Both the position numbers and the translations under genes were made by a program. This document shows positions 1 through 6,823 of a stretch of DNA of 64,000 nt, in pieces. The notes below the pieces were generated by a model. That model worked only from the letters and a program-made list of their open reading frames with translations. It ran no database searches and had not been told where the DNA came from. The stretch spans positions 1 to 64,000 of the forward strand of contig SZPG01000048.1 in assembly GCA_030263595.1 (NCBI GenBank), written 5' to 3'. Source of the DNA: Chloroflexi bacterium CFX6. Its GTDB lineage: Bacteria > Chloroflexota > Anaerolineae > Anaerolineales > Villigracilaceae. Position 1 is the stretch's first letter, and every line of letters begins with the position of its first letter.

Positions 1-510
1 TTGAGGGAAGTCTGCGAAACGGTCGGCATCCCGCCCGTCCTCCACATGGGCTCGTGCGTGGACAATACGCGCATCCTGACCGTCCTGACGCAAATGGTCG
101 AGGAGGGCGGCTTGGGCGACGACATTGACCAGATCCCAGCGGTGGGTCTCGCGCCGGAATGGATGAGCGAGAAGGCGCTGGCGATTGCAACATATTGTGT
201 TGCGTCGGGAGCGTACGTCATCTTCGGCGGCGCGTCGCCGATTAGTGGGATGCCCGACAGAGTTAACGACAGCGACGCGGTGCTTCATTACATCAGCGAA
301 GGCTGGGAGAAACTCTACGGCGGCAAACTGGAATTCATCCCCGACCCGCAAAAGATGATCGAAGCGACGCTCGCTCACATTGACAGGAAGCGCGCCGCGC
401 TCGGTCTGCCTGCGTGGGAGAAGGATAAGTTCGGTCGCAGCGGCGATGCGAAGATGATGGAATTGGAGAATTTGCCGCTGGCGCAAAAGCGTGAAGCGAT
501 TTATGGATAA
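1..510 (+). CDS. cooS: Anaerobic CO dehydrogenase catalytic subunit, C-terminal part
   Basis: This is the last 169 residues of the Ni-Fe CO dehydrogenase catalytic subunit, which interconverts CO2 and CO for the adjacent acetyl-CoA synthase in the cytoplasm. The family signatures LHMGSCVDNTRI (Cys at visible residue 19) and ATYCVASGAYVIFGG (Cys at 66) are the regions that hold C-cluster cysteines in CooS/AcsA. The true start is upstream of the window; the first codon TTG is only an internal Leu. The stop is TAA at 508-510. It is followed by 388 bp of tandem repeats and then acsB, so it belongs to the CODH/ACS cluster. Assignment is secure; whether it is the AcsA-type or stand-alone CooS-type cannot be settled from this fragment, but the context favours AcsA. 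Confidence 0.9.
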   Translation: MREVCETVGIPPVLHMGSCVDNTRILTVLTQMVEEGGLGDDIDQIPAVGLAPEWMSEKALAIATYCVASGAYVIFGGASPISGMPDRVNDSDAVLHYISEGWEKLYGGKLEFIPDPQKMIEATLAHIDRKRAALGLPAWEKDKFGRSGDAKMMELENLPLAQKREAIYG

Positions 511-630
511 GTTGGAGAGTCGGAGAGTCTGATAGTCAGATAGTCGGAGAGTCTGATGGTCGGAGAGTCTGATGGTCGGAGAGTCTGATAGTCTGATAGT
601 CGGAGAGTCTGATAGTCAAATAGTCTGACG
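511..630. repeat. Short tandem repeats, GGAGAGTCTGATAGTC type
   Basis: Directly after the cooS stop the sequence consists of repeated GTCGGAGAGT and CTGATAGTC/CTGATGGTC words with a roughly 10-bp rhythm, ending near 630. No coding potential is visible. It is the first of two different repeat blocks that fill the cooS-acsB gap. Similar words in reverse complement (GACCATCAGAC, GATCAGAC) occur inside acsV at about 7373-7418. Confidence 0.85.
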
Positions 631-647
631 GCATAATCAGCAAACGA

Positions 648-888
648 ACGACTATAAGACTAGCGACTATAAGACCAGCGACTATAAAACTAGCGGCTAT
701 AAGACCAGCGACTATAAAACTAGCGACTATGAGACTAGCGACTATGAGACCAGCGACTATCAGACCAGCAACTATAAGACCAGCGACTATGAGACCAGCG
801 ACTATAAGACCAGCGACTATAAAACCAGCGACTATAAGACCAGCGACTATAAAACTAGCGACTATAAAACTAGCGACTATGAGACCAG
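648..888. repeat. 15-bp tandem repeat array, about 16 copies
   Basis: About 16 copies of a 15-bp unit, consensus ACCAGCGACTATAAG, with variation mainly at two positions (ACC/ACT and AAG/AAA/GAG). The array ends at the acsB ribosome-binding site. Because 15 is a multiple of three and the unit has no stop in this phase, the array is an open frame encoding Ser-Asp-Tyr-Lys/Glu-Thr repeats. That frame is in phase with acsB from about 629, with no ATG, GTG or TTG before 899. Together with the 511-630 block this accounts for nearly all of the 388-bp gap. Confidence 0.9.
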
Positions 889-898
889 GAGACTGACC

Positions 899-3184
899 AT
901 GTCAAAATACATTGCCACTCGTGCGATGCGCGGCGCGAACGCGCTGGTCACCGAAGCCGAATTGATGCTCGATCGCGCGCTCAAAGACAAGGGCGCGGAT
1001 ACGCCCGTTTCGTTCCCGAACACGGCTTACTATCTTCCGACGATTCTCGGGATGACGGGCAAGGCAATCGAAAAACTCGGCGATTTGCAACCCATCATCA
1101 AATACGCGCGGGATTTGCTTCACCCGATCCCCGCGTTTGCAAAATGGACTCCCTACCTCGGCGAGACCTTAGACTCCGGAATGGCGACGCTTCTCGCGGC
1201 GGAGACGATTGAAGCGGTGCGCTTCGCTTATGGTCTTCAGCCTGAGCCCATGCCTGGATTCAAACTCGCGGGCGGCACTGCATTCACAAGCCCTGATAAT
1301 GGAAGGGAAGAGTCAACAGACGGTCATCTCAACGGTCCGATTGACGACATCCAACTTCGTTCGTGGGGCATTCAATTGGTGGATGGTCGTATGCCGGGCT
1401 TTGCCGCGATCGTGGGATGCGCGAAATCGAACGAGGTCGCGGTCAAGATCGTGCGCGAACTGCAACGCCGCAACATATTGACCTTCCTCTCCGGCAACGT
1501 CAACGGACGAAGCATCATTCATCAGTTGCAGGAAGAGGGCGTCGAATTAGGCTACGACACGTACACCGTCCCGTTCGGCACGGACACCATTTCCGCCATC
1601 TACGCGTTGGGATTTGCCACCCGCTCCGCCCTGACCTTCGGCGGACTCAAACCCGGTCAATCGCGCGAGATCCTGCTCTACAACAAGGAACGTGTCTTTG
1701 CCTTCGTCCTCGCCCTCGGCGAAGTGGACGACTTGAAATACGCCGCTGCAGCAGGCGCGATCAACTTCGGCTTCCCCGTCATTGCGGATACGGTCATTCC
1801 TGAAATCCTGCCTACAGGCGTTACCACGTATGAGCATGTCGTCTCGATGCCGTTCAACCAGATCGAAGGCAAGGATGACCTCGAACGCGCTGAACAACTC
1901 GTTCAAAAGTGCATCGAAGTGCGCGGCGTCAAGGTCAAGGTCTCGAACGTGGACGTGCCTGTGCCTTACGGCTCCGCCTTTGAAGGCGAAGTCGTTCGCA
2001 AGGCGGATTTGCGCGTGGAATTCGGCGGCAAGCGTTCGCGCGCCTTCGAATATCTCTACATGGCGAAACTGGATGAAGTCACGGATGGCAAGATCGAAGT
2101 GATCGGTCCCGATTTCTCGCAAATCCCCGCGCAAGGCTCGATGGACCTGGGCATCATCATCAAGGTTGCGGGCAGGCAGATGCAGCAGGACTTCGAGCCG
2201 GTGCTGGAACGGCAGGTCCATTACTTCGTCAACGGCGCGAGCGGAATCCAGCACGTCGGTCAACGCGACATTGCGTGGATCCGCGTCTCGAACAACGCCG
2301 CGGACAAGGGCTTCAACCTCGAACACTTCGGCAAGATCTTGCACGCCCGCTTCCACGAGGACTTCGGCGCGATCGTGGACAAGGTGCAGGTGACCATCGT
2401 CACCGAGCCCGCGCTCCACACGGAATGGCTGGAGAAGGCGCGCGTCGCGTACGACTTCCGCAATAAACGTCTCGCCGACCTGACCGACAACAAAGTGGAA
2501 GAGTTCTACTCGTGTACGCTCTGTCAATCGTTTGCGCCGAACCACGTCTGCGTGGTCTCGCCCGAACGACTCGGTCTATGCGGCGCGTACAACTGGCTGG
2601 ACTGCAAAGCCTCCTTCAGCATCAACCCGACGGGACCGAACCAGCCGATCAAGTTGGGCAAACTCGTGGACGACAAGAAAGGTTACTGGCAGGGGACGAA
2701 CGACTACGCCAAGATCGGTTCGCATGGCGTGGTGCAGGAAGTCTCGATGTACTCCATCATGGAAAACCCGATGACCGCCTGCGGCTGTTTCGAATGCATC
2801 GTCATGCTCATCCCAGAAGCCAACGGCGTGATGGTGGTCTCACGCGAAGATACCTCCATGACCCCCGCTGGCATGACCTTCTCGACTCTGGCGGGCATCG
2901 CGGGCGGCGGATTGCAGACCCCAGGCGTGATGGGAGTCGGAAAGTTCTACCTCATCAGCCCGAAGTTCATCTCAGCGGATGGCGGATTCAAACGCGTGGT
3001 GTGGATGTCGTCCGTGTTGAAGGAGACGATGAAGGATGAGTTCAGAGCCGTCTGCGAGCGCGAAGGCGACCCCGATTTATTGGATCGCATTGCCGACGAA
3101 CGCAATGTCACAACCGTTGACGACCTGCTCGCCTGGCTGGAGGCGCACAACCATCCCGCCATGGCGATGGAGCCGATGTTCTAG
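899..3184 (+). CDS. acsB: Acetyl-CoA synthase (CODH/ACS alpha subunit)
   Basis: Forms acetyl-CoA from CO, CoA and the methyl group delivered by the corrinoid protein. At 761 residues it is the full bacterial form with the N-terminal CODH-binding domain, not the short archaeal CdhC. The A-cluster motif CTLCQSFAPNHVC places cysteines at 539, 542, 551 and 561, and CGC lies at 628-630. These spacings equal those I know for the Moorella enzyme (506/509/518/528 and 595/597) with a constant offset of 33, so all metal ligands are present. The start ATG at 899 has an AGGAG about 8 bases upstream, right at the end of the 15-bp repeat array. An in-frame open region without a start codon extends about 270 bases upstream. 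The next gene is bacterioferritin. Confidence 0.96.
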   Translation: MSKYIATRAMRGANALVTEAELMLDRALKDKGADTPVSFPNTAYYLPTILGMTGKAIEKLGDLQPIIKYARDLLHPIPAFAKWTPYLGETLDSGMATLLAAETIEAVRFAYGLQPEPMPGFKLAGGTAFTSPDNGREESTDGHLNGPIDDIQLRSWGIQLVDGRMPGFAAIVGCAKSNEVAVKIVRELQRRNILTFLSGNVNGRSIIHQLQEEGVELGYDTYTVPFGTDTISAIYALGFATRSALTFGGLKPGQSREILLYNKERVFAFVLALGEVDDLKYAAAAGAINFGFPVIADTVIPEILPTGVTTYEHVVSMPFNQIEGKDDLERAEQLVQKCIEVRGVKVKVSNVDVPVPYGSAFEGEVVRKADLRVEFGGKRSRAFEYLYMAKLDEVTDGKIEVIGPDFSQIPAQGSMDLGIIIKVAGRQMQQDFEPVLERQVHYFVNGASGIQHVGQRDIAWIRVSNNAADKGFNLEHFGKILHARFHEDFGAIVDKVQVTIVTEPALHTEWLEKARVAYDFRNKRLADLTDNKVEEFYSCTLCQSFAPNHVCVVSPERLGLCGAYNWLDCKASFSINPTGPNQPIKLGKLVDDKKGYWQGTNDYAKIGSHGVVQEVSMYSIMENPMTACGCFECIVMLIPEANGVMVVSREDTSMTPAGMTFSTLAGIAGGGLQTPGVMGVGKFYLISPKFISADGGFKRVVWMSSVLKETMKDEFRAVCEREGDPDLLDRIADERNVTTVDDLLAWLEAHNHPAMAMEPMF

Positions 3185-3192
3185 CAAAACAT

Positions 3193-3288
3193 AGACCTGA
3201 CATGTCTCCGCGAGAGGCTGATCGGCTATGATGCTCATCCACGCGATAAACAAGGATGACAAGAACGCGGGTGAGACATGTCAGGTCT
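3193..3288 (+). other. 16-bp perfect inverted repeat before bfr
   Basis: Arms AGACCTGACATGTCTC at 3193-3208 and its exact reverse complement at 3273-3288 enclose 64 bases, and the right arm is followed by TTTATATA. It lies between acsB and bfr. It could act as a long-loop terminator for acsB or as a processing or regulatory structure for bfr. The arm closely resembles the stem of the hairpin after bfr (3793-3826). Confidence 0.7.
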
Positions 3289-3307
3289 TTTATATAAAGG
3301 AGAAAAC

Positions 3308-3784
3308 ATGAAAGGCAACGAAAAACTCATAAAGACCCTCAATGACCTTCTGGCGGATGAACTGACCGCCATCAGCCAGTACATGGTGCATTCCGAGATG
3401 TGCGATAACTGGGGATACGGCAAACTCCACAAAGCCATCGAAAAGCAGGCGATTGACGAGATGCACCACGCCGAGTGGCTCATCAGCCGCATCCTGTTTT
3501 TGGAGGGCATGCCCGTCGTCTCCAAACTCAACGAGATGAAGATCGGCAAGACGGTTTTGGAGATGCTCACCAACGACGAGAACGCCGAACTGGGAGCGAT
3601 CCAAGCCTACAACGCGGGCATCGCGCTGGCAAGCGAGGTCGGCGACGAATCCACTGGCGATCTGTTGACCACCATCCTCAAGATGGAGGAGGGACATCAC
3701 GACTGGGCGAAGAAACAGCGCACCCAGATCGAGCAGATGGGTTTGGAGAACTACCTGAGCAACCAGGCTGGCGAGGGAGAGTAA
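3308..3784 (+). CDS. bfr: Bacterioferritin-type iron storage protein
   Basis: A 158-residue cytoplasmic four-helix ferritin that oxidises and stores iron. The di-iron ligands fall at the classic bacterioferritin positions: Glu18, Glu51, His54, Glu94, Glu127 and His130. Met52, the axial haem ligand in Bfr, is also present (IDEMHHAE), so haem binding is plausible. ATG 3308 is chosen because AAAGGAGAA lies just upstream; an upstream in-frame ATG at 3278 would sit inside the inverted repeat. It interrupts the acs gene order, and is bracketed by two related palindromes. It may supply or buffer iron for the Fe-S enzymes of the cluster, which is inference. Confidence 0.93.
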   Translation: MKGNEKLIKTLNDLLADELTAISQYMVHSEMCDNWGYGKLHKAIEKQAIDEMHHAEWLISRILFLEGMPVVSKLNEMKIGKTVLEMLTNDENAELGAIQAYNAGIALASEVGDESTGDLLTTILKMEEGHHDWAKKQRTQIEQMGLENYLSNQAGEGE

Positions 3785-3792
3785 CCGAATAT

Positions 3793-3829
3793 AAACCTGA
3801 CAGGTCTCCTGAGACCTGTCAGGTTTTTT
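3793..3829 (+). terminator. Rho-independent terminator after bfr
   Basis: Perfect 16-bp stem AAACCTGACAGGTCTC at 3793-3808, paired with 3811-3826 and running into a T-tract (TTTTTT, 3824-3829). It lies 9 bases after the bfr stop and 12 bases before the CBS-protein start. It should at least partly separate bfr from the downstream acs genes. Confidence 0.85.
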
Positions 3830-3840
3830 CGCTGGAAATC

Positions 3841-4341
3841 ATGACTGAACAAAAACTCGTCCGTGACCTGATGACCGTCGGTGTGCCGACCTGCAAATGG
3901 GACTCTCCCATCGTGGACATTGCGCGTTTCCTGCTGGAGAAGAACGTCGAGGCGATGTGTGTACTCGATGCGGAAGGTCACGGCATCGGCGTGGTCGGAG
4001 CCGATGAATTGGTCTGGGCGTATGCAAAGGAAGGATATGAAAAACTGACCGCCGAAGACATCATGAGCGAGGGTGTCCCCGAACTGCCGCCGGATATATC
4101 CCTTGCGGTCGCGGCGCAGATGATGAAGGACAGGGGCATCCGCGTGGCATACATGCTGCACAATTCGGCGGGCATCATCTATCCGGCGGCTTACATTTCG
4201 TATCGTCATATCCTGCGTCACATGGCGGCGAAGGATGAAAACGAGTTGAAGGATTTGGGTCTCGCGGCGGAACGCAAGACGCCGATCGAGCAGTTTATCG
4301 AGAGAAGGGATGAGGCGAGGCGGAAGGCAGGGCTGAAGTAA
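3841..4341 (+). CDS. CBS-domain protein
   Basis: A 166-residue soluble protein with a pair of CBS motifs: VRDLMTVGVPTCKWDSPIVDIARFLLE at residues about 7-33 and AEDIMSEGVPELPPDISLAVAAQMM at about 70-95. Such Bateman modules bind adenine nucleotides or SAM and act as energy or ligand sensors. There is no attached enzymatic domain. It starts 12 bases after the bfr terminator, and a Shine-Dalgarno sequence is weak (CTGGAAATC). It lies between acsB and acsD, so a regulatory role in the acetyl-CoA pathway is possible but not shown. The stop abuts a 10-bp tandem repeat array. Confidence 0.85.
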   Translation: MTEQKLVRDLMTVGVPTCKWDSPIVDIARFLLEKNVEAMCVLDAEGHGIGVVGADELVWAYAKEGYEKLTAEDIMSEGVPELPPDISLAVAAQMMKDRGIRVAYMLHNSAGIIYPAAYISYRHILRHMAAKDENELKDLGLAAERKTPIEQFIERRDEARRKAGLK

Positions 4342-4447
4342 ACACGTAAACAAGTAGACACGTACACACGTGACCTGTATACCTGTGTACCTGTATACCT
4401 GTATACCTGTGTACCTGTCTACCTGTCTACCTGTATACCTGCATACA
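4342..4447. repeat. 10-bp tandem repeats, TACCTGTGTA family
   Basis: About ten 10-bp units of the form TACCTGTATA/TACCTGTGTA/TACCTGTCTA, preceded by units in the opposite sense (ACAAGTAGAC, ACACGTACAC), so the array switches orientation at about 4370. It fills the gap between the CBS gene and the acsD ribosome-binding site. Members of the same family recur at 8752-8846, 57569-57651 and 57695-57755. Confidence 0.88.
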
Positions 4448-4465
4448 ACAACCAAGGAGGCACAC

Positions 4466-5410
4466 ATGCCTATTGAAATTCCAAAAGACAAATGGCCCGG
4501 AAGCATCAGAATAATCACCATCGGCGCGACGAGCGCGGAGGGAGGCACGCGCGCAAAGTCCATCACGCTGGGCGGACAAACGACTCTGCCCTATTTGCAC
4601 TTCGAAGCGCCCACGCCGAATCCGCCCGTCATCGCGATCGAGATCAAATCGCGCAAGCCGGATGACTGGTCGCCCTTGCTGCTCGAGGCGTGGGGCGAGG
4701 CGATGGCGGATCCCGCTCAATGGGCGAAAAAGGCTGAAGAAGCAGGAGCAGACCTCCTCGTCCTGGCGCTGACCGTCGAAGATTCGGTCGAAGACGCGGT
4801 CAAGGCGGTCAAATCCGTTTTAGCCGCCAGCGGACTCCCGCTCATCGTCTGGGGTCCGGGGCAGGCGGAGAAGGATAACGAGTTACTCGTCCCGATTGCC
4901 GAAGCGACGAAGGGCGAAAAACTTGTTCTCGGAATCTGCGAAGATAAAAACTATCGCACCATCGTTGCGACCGCCATGGCGAACGGTCATCTCGTGCAGG
5001 CGCGCACGCCGATGGACGTGAACCTGTCGAAGCAGTTGAACATTTTGATCAGCGACATGGGCATGCCCAAAGACCGCATCCTGATGGACCCGACCACGGG
5101 CGCGCTCGGCTATGGAATCGAATACGGCTACTCGGTGATGGAGCGCTTGCGACTCGCCGCGCTGCAAGGTGACGCGATGACTCAATCGCCGATGATCGTC
5201 ACGCCCGGCTTCGAAGCCTGGAAGACCAAAGAGGCGAAGGTCGGCGAGGGCGTGCCTGAGGCGTGGGGCGATTGGAAAGCCCGCTCCATCAACTGGGAAA
5301 CGCTCACCGCGATGGCGTTGATCGAATCGGGAGCGGATGTGGTTGTGCTGAGGCATCCCGAATCGGTGAGACGCGTGAAGGATGCGATTGGAGAACTGGT
5401 GATGGCATAA
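4466..5410 (+). CDS. acsD: Corrinoid iron-sulfur protein small subunit
   Basis: A 314-residue TIM-barrel subunit of the corrinoid/Fe-S protein that carries the methyl group from methyl-H4folate to ACS. Segments such as ALTVEDSVEDAVKAVKS, LMDPTTGALGYGIEYGYSVMERLR and ALIESGADVVVLRHPESV match the AcsD/CdhD family. ATG 4466 is preceded by AAGGAGG at good spacing; an in-frame start at 4370 lies within the 10-bp repeats and would add a repeat-encoded tail (PVYLYTCIPVYL), so it is rejected. It pairs with acsC, which starts 82 bases downstream after a nested hairpin region. Confidence 0.94.
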   Translation: MPIEIPKDKWPGSIRIITIGATSAEGGTRAKSITLGGQTTLPYLHFEAPTPNPPVIAIEIKSRKPDDWSPLLLEAWGEAMADPAQWAKKAEEAGADLLVLALTVEDSVEDAVKAVKSVLAASGLPLIVWGPGQAEKDNELLVPIAEATKGEKLVLGICEDKNYRTIVATAMANGHLVQARTPMDVNLSKQLNILISDMGMPKDRILMDPTTGALGYGIEYGYSVMERLRLAALQGDAMTQSPMIVTPGFEAWKTKEAKVGEGVPEAWGDWKARSINWETLTAMALIESGADVVVLRHPESVRRVKDAIGELVMA

Positions 5411-5418
5411 ATTCCCTT

Positions 5419-5474
5419 TGCGTAGAATGCGTTCTCTAACGCATTGCGACGTTAGAGAACGTCGCCTACTACGC
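5419..5474. repeat. Nested palindrome between acsD and acsC
   Basis: Outer arms TGCGTAG (5419-5425) and CTACGCA (5468-5474) enclose two inner hairpins: TGCGTT/AACGCA at 5429-5444 and GCGACGTT/AACGTCGC at 5446-5465. The inner arms GTTCTCTAACG (5431-5441) and CGTTAGAGAAC (5450-5460) can also pair with each other, so alternative folds exist. The GAACGTCGCCTA core recurs at 22.5-22.8 kb and a related palindrome at about 55.3 kb, indicating a dispersed palindromic repeat. Confidence 0.75.
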
Positions 5475-5492
5475 AGATCATAGGAGACTCAC

Positions 5493-6629
5493 ATGGCACT
5501 AAGTGGCATTCAAATTTACAAACTCCTCCCTCAAACGAACTGTAAGGAATGCGGCTTCCCAACCTGTCTTGCGTTCGCGATGAAACTCGCCGCGAAGCAG
5601 GTGGAACTCGGCGCGTGTCCGTATGTCAGCGAAGAATCGAAGAAGCAACTGGCTGAATCTTCCGCGCCGCCGATTCGACTCATCGCGCTCCGAGCCGATG
5701 GAACCGAAATCAAAGCGGGCAACGAAGTCGTGATGTTTCGCCACGAAAAGACCTTTTACAACAAGCCCGGTCTCTTCGTCCGCGTCAAAGCCTCCGACCC
5801 CGATCTTGCAAAGAAAGTTGCGGAAGCCGACGCGTACAAGGTCAATTACGTCGGCATGGATTTTTCGATTGACGGCTTCGCGGTCCTTGCAGATGCGGAT
5901 TTAGGTAATGCAATCAAAACGATTCGGACTGCGACGAAACGTCCGTTGATTTTGATGGGCGACTCCGCCTCGCTTCAATCTGGACTTGAGGCTTGCGGAG
6001 GCGAGACCCCATTACTCTACGCCGCCGACGCCTCCAACGCCGACGCGATGGCTGACCTTGCAAAGCAATTCAAAACCGCCCTCGTCGTCAAAGCGGACTC
6101 GCTCGACGCGCTTGCAGACTTGACTCAAAAGATTCAAGCCAAGGGAGTCGAAGACCTCGTTCTCGATCCGTCTCCAAAGACGTTGAGCGAAGAGGTAACG
6201 CGCAACACGCAACTCCGCCGACTCGCCCTCAAGAATATGCGCGCGCTTGGTTATCCCATCATCGCCTTCCCCTGCGATGCGAAAGATGAAGCCGTCGCCG
6301 CCGCGCAAGCGATCGCGAAATACGCAGGCTTTGTGGTGCTGAGCGAATTCAAACCCGAATTGCTCTATCCGTTGCTCGTCCTGCGCGAGAACATCTACAC
6401 CGACCCGCAGAAACCGATCCAAGTCCAGCCCGGCGTGTACGAGATCAATTCGCCGAAGCCCGAAAGCCCGGTGCTGGTCACGACGAACTTCAGCATCACA
6501 TACTTTGCGGTTGCGCAAGGTCAACAGGAAACGAATCGTTTTGCCCGGTCACGTCGCGGTGCTTTCAGGCGAAGTGGAAGAGGAACTCCCGGATTGGGAA
6601 ATCCGCGTTGGACCAAGAGAAGCGGTTGA
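5493..6629 (+). CDS. acsC: Corrinoid iron-sulfur protein large subunit, 3' end disrupted
   Basis: Large subunit of the corrinoid/Fe-S methyl carrier. The N-terminal 4Fe-4S motif NCKECGFPTC has cysteines at 17, 20 and 25 plus Cys42, as in known AcsC, followed by the TIM barrel. The start has AGGAGA upstream. The open frame gives 378 residues, while the family is about 445. Homology stops at SITYFAV (about residue 340), and the last 38 residues (QGQQETNRFARSRRG and so on) are non-homologous. The expected C-terminus appears in another frame at 6517-6663. The corrinoid-binding part of the C-terminal domain, roughly 50 residues, is missing. It is either a real lesion that would inactivate the protein or an assembly or read error. 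Confidence 0.9.
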   Translation: MALSGIQIYKLLPQTNCKECGFPTCLAFAMKLAAKQVELGACPYVSEESKKQLAESSAPPIRLIALRADGTEIKAGNEVVMFRHEKTFYNKPGLFVRVKASDPDLAKKVAEADAYKVNYVGMDFSIDGFAVLADADLGNAIKTIRTATKRPLILMGDSASLQSGLEACGGETPLLYAADASNADAMADLAKQFKTALVVKADSLDALADLTQKIQAKGVEDLVLDPSPKTLSEEVTRNTQLRRLALKNMRALGYPIIAFPCDAKDEAVAAAQAIAKYAGFVVLSEFKPELLYPLLVLRENIYTDPQKPIQVQPGVYEINSPKPESPVLVTTNFSITYFAVAQGQQETNRFARSRRGAFRRSGRGTPGLGNPRWTKRSG

Positions 6630-6663
6630 TTTACCCGCGTTTATGAAGCAGGCATTGAACTAA
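6517..6663 (+). pseudogene. acsC: Out-of-frame C-terminal remnant of acsC
   Basis: Read in the frame beginning at 6517, this segment encodes KVNRKRIVLPGHVAVLSGEV followed by an ELPDWEIRVGPREA-type ending, and stops at TAA 6661-6663. This is the characteristic AcsC C-terminus (family form: IPGxxAxLSGxLEEELPGWEVxVGPREA). It joins the upstream frame at about 6513-6517 with around 50 expected residues missing. It shows that the acsC frame was broken by a deletion whose length is not a multiple of three. Confidence 0.88.
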
Positions 6664-6812
6664 TGTCATTGCGAGCGGAGGTCGAGTAGGGCTGAGTGTT
6701 CTCCTCAGCCCGTATCGAGACCGAAGCGAAGCAATCTCCTCTTCAGCAAGATTCCTCCGCGTGACGGGAGATTGCTTCGTCGCATAGAGCAAGAGCGCTC
6801 CTCGCAACGACA
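6664..6812. repeat. REP-like palindromic element, copy 1
   Basis: Begins TGTCATTGCGAG immediately after the acsC remnant stop and ends CTCGCAACGACA. Inside are the arms GAAGCAATCTC and GAGATTGCTTCG, and a nested inverted repeat GTCGAGTAGGGCTGA / TCAGCCCGTATCGAGAC. The same architecture occurs at 9785, 50037, 55352 and 61158. Apart from this element, the 160-bp gap before acsV holds only the short leader. Confidence 0.88.
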
Positions 6813-6823
6813 TATGAAAACAA

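Noticed and set aside
648-888. CRISPR array (regular repeats between cooS and acsB)
   Set aside because: The units are 15 bp head-to-tail with no unique spacers, and no cas genes are present.
1547-2545. Long 332-codon open frame on the - strand within acsB
   Set aside because: It is the antisense shadow of acsB, rich in Arg/His/Asp/Val with no family motif; the GC-rich codon bias of acsB explains the absence of stops.
4370-4465. N-terminal extension of AcsD
   Set aside because: The extension is encoded by the 10-bp repeats (IPVYLYTCIPVYL), while ATG 4466 has an ideal AAGGAGG and starts where AcsD family homology begins.
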